Origin: JAWVFM01 sp963739355
GTDB lineage: Bacteria; Actinomycetota; Thermoleophilia; Solirubrobacterales; 70-9
Direction of reading: 5' to 3'
Length of the DNA: 64,000 nt
Assembly (NCBI GenBank): GCA_963739355.1
Contig: CAVUAD010000006.1
Coordinates: forward strand, 372,001 to 436,000
Positions 60,708 through 64,000 of this stretch are shown here, piece after piece. Position 1 is the first letter of the stretch; every line of letters begins with the position of its first letter. The position numbers were made by a program, and so were the translations under genes. The notes below the pieces were generated by a model. It saw only the letters and a program-made list of their open reading frames with translations. It was not told the origin of the DNA and did not search any database.

Positions 60708-60996
60708 TGCGTTTCTCTTTTCGTTAAGGAGACGAGCGGGCGATTCGAGAATCGACTCCCGCCTGCGCTGATCCGTCTCATAAATAGAACGTGCGGGTGC
60801 CTGGGAACGTGAGGTCGCCCACACTCTCGATCGCCGGCTCCACGCCGAGCGTCTGACGCCTGATCGCTCGCTCGAGGTCCTCACGCCCGCGACAACCGTG
60901 GCGGTCCTCGCCGCCGGTTATGAGCTCAGTCCTCAAACCGCGGCAACGCGGTAGGCTCAGCACGGCAGACGGACCTGTCGCGAGGGAGGAAGAACT
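60708..60996. other. Gap with no convincing gene
   Basis: 289 bases between the MFS pseudogene and the YWTD-repeat gene. One short minus-strand frame (60778-60963, ending FPGTRTFYL) is open but I cannot identify it and regard it as unproven. A good ribosome-binding site (GAGGGAGGA) at about 60980-60990 belongs to the next gene. Confidence 0.4.
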
Positions 60997-62115
60997 CTGA
61001 AAACATCATCCATCCGCAATGGCTTGCGGGCTGCGAGTCTGCTCCTCGCGTTGATGCTTGTCGCGCCCGTCGCCGTGAGCGCCTACGTCTATCACGCCGA
61101 CACGGCCGGAGGCAAGATCGGGCGCGTCGGGCTTAACGGCAAGCGAGACCACTACCCGCTCGTCAAGGGCGCCGGAGGCCCGGTCGACCTTGCCGTGGAC
61201 GCGGACCACATCTACTGGGCCGACGAGGACTCCAACCGCATCGGCCGCGCCAACATCGACGGGACCGGCGTCGATCCGGACTTCATCACCGCGGCGAGTT
61301 TCCCCAACTCCGTCGCCGTCGACTCCGGGCACATCTACTGGACGAATCGCGCCCCGGCGAACGCCACCACGGATTCGATCGGGCGGGCGAACCTCAACGG
61401 GACCAGCCCGGATCAGGACTGGATCACCGACCTCGACGCGCCGATTTCGCTTGCGGTCGACTCCACGCACGTGTACTGGGGTCAGGCCGGGGCACCGTCC
61501 ATTATCCCGTCCACGATCGCGCGAGCCGGGATCGACGGCTCGAATCCGGGCGTAATCGCCAACACCGCGGAAAATCCCACCGCGCTGACCCTCGATGCGG
61601 CTCACATCTACTGGTCCAGCCCCCGAGCCATCGGGCGCGCGAATCTCAACGGGAGCTCCCCAGAGGACCACTTTCTCTCCTCCGGAGGATCATTGGGCGA
61701 CGTCGCGCTCCTGTCTGGCCGCCTGTACTGGGCCGACTTCACGGGTCAGTGGATTTCGACGGCAGGAGCTGATGGCAGCGGCCTCAACATTGACCTTTTC
61801 AGCACGCACCACAATGACGCCCTGGCGCTGGACGCTCGCGCCGACCCGCCGAAGCCGCGGCTCACCGCGCACCCTTCTCAAAGGATCAAGTCGAAGCGCG
61901 GCCACGTTCGCGTGAGGTTCGAGTTCGAGAGCAGGTCAAGCGTCGCATTGAGGTGCAAGCGGGACAAGGGAGACTTCTCGACGTGCACGTCGCCGCAGAG
62001 CTACAAGGTCGCTCCCGGCTCGCACTCGTTCGAGGTCTACGGCGTGAACGACATCGGCAGCGCCGGGGCGTCGAAAACCTTCAAGTTCCAGTTCAAGAGG
62101 GTGCGGCGGGGTTAG
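60997..62115 (+). CDS. Secreted YWTD-repeat (LDL-receptor-like propeller) protein
   Basis: 372 residues if translation starts at CTG 60997, which is 6 bases after GAGGGAGGA and gives the signal peptide (LKTSSIRNGLRAASLLLALM...VSA). TTG 61024 is an alternative. The mature part repeats a unit with HIYWADEDSNRIGRANIDGT, HIYWTNR...DSIGRANLNGT and HIYWSSPRAIGRANLNGS, as in beta-propellers of the LDL-receptor class. The C-terminal part (residues about 290-372) is an Ig-like domain with two Cys (LRCKRDKGDFSTC). Role unknown; extracellular binding is likely. Confidence 0.8.
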   Translation: MKTSSIRNGLRAASLLLALMLVAPVAVSAYVYHADTAGGKIGRVGLNGKRDHYPLVKGAGGPVDLAVDADHIYWADEDSNRIGRANIDGTGVDPDFITAASFPNSVAVDSGHIYWTNRAPANATTDSIGRANLNGTSPDQDWITDLDAPISLAVDSTHVYWGQAGAPSIIPSTIARAGIDGSNPGVIANTAENPTALTLDAAHIYWSSPRAIGRANLNGSSPEDHFLSSGGSLGDVALLSGRLYWADFTGQWISTAGADGSGLNIDLFSTHHNDALALDARADPPKPRLTAHPSQRIKSKRGHVRVRFEFESRSSVALRCKRDKGDFSTCTSPQSYKVAPGSHSFEVYGVNDIGSAGASKTFKFQFKRVRRG

Positions 62116-62124
62116 CTGCGGCCG

Positions 62125-62303
62125 CTAGAGCGATTCCTCGGGCGCGCAGACGGTATGGGTACCGCTCGACAGCCGCTCTGGCAAGAGCACCCGGGCGATC
62201 GGCCCGGCCGAAACATCCTCGGCGTCGAAGATCTGGCACTCGGAGCTGTCCGTGTTCATGTCCATGACGAAGCTGAGGACATGGCCGTCGTCCTCGCGCG
62301 TCG
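62125..62303 (-). pseudogene. 3' remnant of a carotenoid oxygenase gene
   Basis: About 59 codons in frame up to a TGA: REDDGHVLSFVMDMN, IFDAEDVSAGPIARVLLPER and LSSGTHTVCAPEESL. This is the C-terminal part of carotenoid cleavage dioxygenases (EDDG..LS.V, LDA.D...GPVA.V.LP.R, normally followed by a GFHG motif with the last iron His). Upstream, at about 62300, the sequence changes to an unrelated gene on the other strand. Nothing of the N-terminal 400 residues is present. Confidence 0.65.
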
Positions 62304-62509
62304 GCGCCGGCCTGCTGCTGCTCGTGATTCCCGGGCTCGTGTTCATCGTGTGGTTCGCGCTCGCCGGCCCGCTGCTCGAGGCCGAGAAGCTGGGTGTCAT
62401 GCAGTCCATGCGGGTCAGCCGGGAGCTCGTTCGCGGCAGCTTCTGGCGGGTCGCTGGGGTTGTCCACCCGCTTGCGGTCATCACCAACGTCTTGGCCGAG
62501 GGTGTCTAT
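62302..62509 (+). pseudogene. Internal fragment of a polytopic membrane protein
   Basis: An open frame coding VGAGLLLLVIPGLVFIVWFA then EAEKLGVMQSMRVSRELVRG SFWRVAGVV. The PG...EA-S..L.RG-W pattern matches the membrane domain seen in GPDPase_memb/DUF975-type proteins. Both ends are cut: at the left by the carotenoid oxygenase remnant, at the right by the truncated IS, whose transposase frame is fused in register. Confidence 0.55.
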
Positions 62510-63017
62510 GAAGGCCAGCGAGGTGGCCGTCAGCGCGGCAAGAAGGCGCTCTGCGCGGTCGCGATCGAGATTCGCGGGCGGGGCTCGGGACGGGTCCGCC
62601 TGGCGCCGCTCCCAAACGCCTCGATCCCCTCGCTGAGCGCCTTCCTGACCGCGACCACGGCGCCGGGGGCGATCGTCCACACCGACGGCTGGCACGGTTA
62701 CAACGGACTCGAAGCCGCCGGCTATGAGCGCCGCGCCCGCAGCCAGCGCGCCGCAGTCGGCGAGGAGCCCTACCTGCCCCGCGCCCACCGGGCGATCTCG
62801 AACCTGAAGGCCTGGCTCGCCGGCACCCACCGCGGGGTCTCAAACGAGCACCTCGCGGTCTACCTGGAGGAGTTCACCTTCCGCCACAACCGCCGCGCCA
62901 AGCCGATGGCCGCCTTCCAGACGCTGCTCGGGCTGAGCGCCGTCCACGAGCCGACGACCTACGCCGAGATCACTTCGGCTGCCTCGCTCGCTGCCTGAGC
63001 GAACCGGATACGCACTA
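62510..63017 (+). mobile_element. Truncated copy of the IS1595-type element
   Basis: 508 bases equal in length to the 3' half of the full IS (59240 down to 58733). The encoded 160-odd residues, from EGQRGGRQRGKK to EITSAASLAA, are identical to the full transposase. The right terminal repeat ends at CACTA (63017). The left half, with zinc ribbon and first catalytic Asp, is missing. It lies in opposite orientation to the full copy. The fused frame starting at 62252 is not a functional transposase. Confidence 0.9.
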
Positions 63018-63043
63018 CGCGGAATAACTCGTCGCGCCTCGAC

Positions 63044-63607
63044 CTAATTCGCAACTCGATAGCGGAGGTAGACCACGCGCGAGCCGAAGGTGCGGGTCTC
63101 GAGAAGCTCCAGGTCGACGGGCTCGTCGAGCGGCGGGAAGAACGGCGTGCCGCCGCCGGCGAGCGCCGGGTTGACGCACAGGCGGTATTCGTCGATCAGG
63201 CCCGCGCGGGCGAGCGTCGCGGCCAAGCGGGCGCCGCCAACTGAGATCTCCTTGCCGTCCTCGGCCTTGAGCTCGGTCGCCACATCCACCACGCCGCGCG
63301 TCGCCAGCGTCGTGTTGCTTCCCTCCACCTCGGTCAGCGTGGTCGAGAACACGATCTTTGGCGTTGCCCGCCAGATCTCGGCGAACTCGACGAGGTGGTC
63401 GGCGGCTCCCGGCTCCTGGTCCAGGGTCTCCCAGACCTTCATCGTCTCGTAGAGGTTGCGGCCGTAGAGGCTCACGCCGGTCTCGCGCAGCAGGTCGTTG
63501 TGGAAGCGGTGGAGCTCCTCGTCGGGCCTCGCCCATTCGAAGCTCCCGTCCGGGCCGGCGATGTAGCCGTCGAGCGAGGGGTTCATCGTGTAGGTCAGGT
63601 TGCGCAT
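63044..63607 (-). CDS. RibD C-terminal/dihydrofolate-reductase-like protein
   Basis: 187 residues. The DHFR-like fold of YwjB/YyaP proteins is seen: MRNLTYTMNPSLDGYIAGPD, LYGRNLYETMKVWETL, PKIVFSTTLTEV, EISVGGARLAATLARAGLID then EYRLCVNPALAGGGTPFF. NADPH-dependent reduction is the family role; the substrate is not known. GGGAG precedes the ATG. Confidence 0.92.
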   Translation of the reverse strand: MRNLTYTMNPSLDGYIAGPDGSFEWARPDEELHRFHNDLLRETGVSLYGRNLYETMKVWETLDQEPGAADHLVEFAEIWRATPKIVFSTTLTEVEGSNTTLATRGVVDVATELKAEDGKEISVGGARLAATLARAGLIDEYRLCVNPALAGGGTPFFPPLDEPVDLELLETRTFGSRVVYLRYRVAN

Positions 63608-63705
63608 CTCGGATCTCCCTTGGGTTGCCTCGTCTCCATAGACCGCCGCGTGGCCGAAGACTCATCGTGACGACCTGTCGAGTCGTCTGCCCAGGCCCCA
63701 CAAGG

Positions 63706-63738
63706 TCCGGGCCGGTCGCCTTGCGGCGGCCGGCCCGG
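63706..63738 (-). terminator. Strong hairpin downstream of the last gene
   Basis: A 14-bp stem CCGGGCCGGTCGCC / GGCGGCCGGCCCGG (one G-T pair) with a 5-base loop, lying just after the stop of the minus-strand gene at 63764. There is no T-run, as is common in GC-rich actinobacteria. Confidence 0.6.
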
Positions 63739-63763
63739 GTACCGGTTCGGCGTTGGCTTCTGC

Positions 63764-64000
63764 TCACGCGGGGGCGTGACCCGCAGCGCCGAGCTTGGGC
63801 TCCGTCTTCGACGCGGCAACCAGCCGCGGGCGAAGGACGCCGAGTGTCAGGACGAGCAGGCCGATCCCGACGAGGATCAGGGCGCCGCCCATGACGATGG
63901 AGAACACCGAGACCTGCTCCGCGAAGTACGACGTGTTGAGCGCCGTCGAGAGAGCCGTCTCGTTGACCCAGATGTCGCGGGCGGCGTTGTCCGCCGGTCC
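63764..64000 (-). CDS. Membrane protein, C-terminal part (cut by window edge)
   Basis: 78 residues before the stop: a soluble stretch (ARDIWVNETALSTALNTSYF) and a membrane helix (FSIVMGGALILVGIGLLVLT), then a short basic tail. I do not recognise the family. The gene continues beyond 64000, so its start and full length are unknown. Confidence 0.7.
   Translation of the reverse strand, partial: GPADNAARDIWVNETALSTALNTSYFAEQVSVFSIVMGGALILVGIGLLVLTLGVLRPRLVAASKTEPKLGAAGHAPA

Noticed and set aside
60778..60963. A 61-codon minus-strand ORF ending FPGTRTFYL
   Set aside because: It has no recognised family, no ribosome-binding site and lies in an eroded stretch; not supported as a gene.
62125..62487. 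A 120-codon minus-strand ORF as an intact gene
   Set aside because: Only the last ~59 codons match carotenoid oxygenase; the upstream half is antisense to the membrane-protein fragment.
62252..62998. A single 248-codon protein joining a membrane domain to a transposase C-terminus
   Set aside because: The second part is identical to the 3' half of the neighbouring IS, and the first part is an unrelated fragment. The join is an accident of truncation, not a domain fusion gene.

Overview
The window is a stretch of very GC-rich actinobacterial chromosome. Three things point to a deep-branching actinobacterium such as the Thermoleophilia/Solirubrobacterales: a Gram-positive-type LexA box, DUF2630 and DUF4235 proteins, and many gene starts preceded directly by a -10 hexamer with no ribosome-binding site. 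The assignment is an inference from gene content, not a database match. No phage, CRISPR array or replication origin was seen. The ends cut through kdpD (left) and an unidentified membrane protein (right).

Layout. 0-5 kb: a complete kdpFABC potassium-pump operon with an extra 42-residue membrane peptide at its head, leading into kdpD. 5-7.1 kb: RNase P RNA, an RTX-repeat gene whose signal peptide lies in another frame, lexA with a perfect SOS box and a coupled zinc-ribbon gene, and tRNA-Leu. 7-12.3 kb: a MarR repressor with a palindromic operator, a short lipoprotein, secG, and ccmE-ccmF with a CcmI-like gene. 12.4-16 kb: an SGNH-MBOAT-SGNH group that looks like an exported-polymer O-acylation unit. 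16-25.2 kb: an SDR, an antiporter, tRNA-Gly, a DUF4091 protein, lon, a hydrolase-adenylyl cyclase fusion, and ccmG-ccmH. 25-41.6 kb: secreted glycosidase and CocE-type hydrolases, a DMT transporter, a deacetylase, a PucR-type regulator, a desaturase, an alcohol dehydrogenase/MBL pair, an ArsP-type permease and a two-gene proline catabolic operon.

41.6-58.7 kb is rich in lipid and hydrolase functions. It holds acyl-CoA synthetase, a BBE-type flavoenzyme, SDRs, TetR regulators, HSL-type hydrolases, acyl-CoA dehydrogenase and an SCP-x-type thiolase, around a block of large secreted enzymes (GH94-like, M28-like, esterase). 58.7-63 kb is eroded: a full-length IS1595-type element, an MFS pseudogene, a secreted YWTD-repeat protein, remnants of a carotenoid oxygenase and of a membrane protein, and a half copy of the same IS in opposite orientation. 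The window ends with a RibD-type reductase and a partial membrane gene.

Gene cooperation visible here: Kdp subunits form one pump. CcmE/F and CcmG/H are two separated parts of one cytochrome c maturation pathway. Proline dehydrogenase and P5C dehydrogenase are translationally coupled. The alcohol dehydrogenase and MBL hydrolase suggest thiol-dependent aldehyde detoxification. Acyl-CoA dehydrogenase and thiolase lie 5 bp apart and suggest a beta-oxidation-type route.
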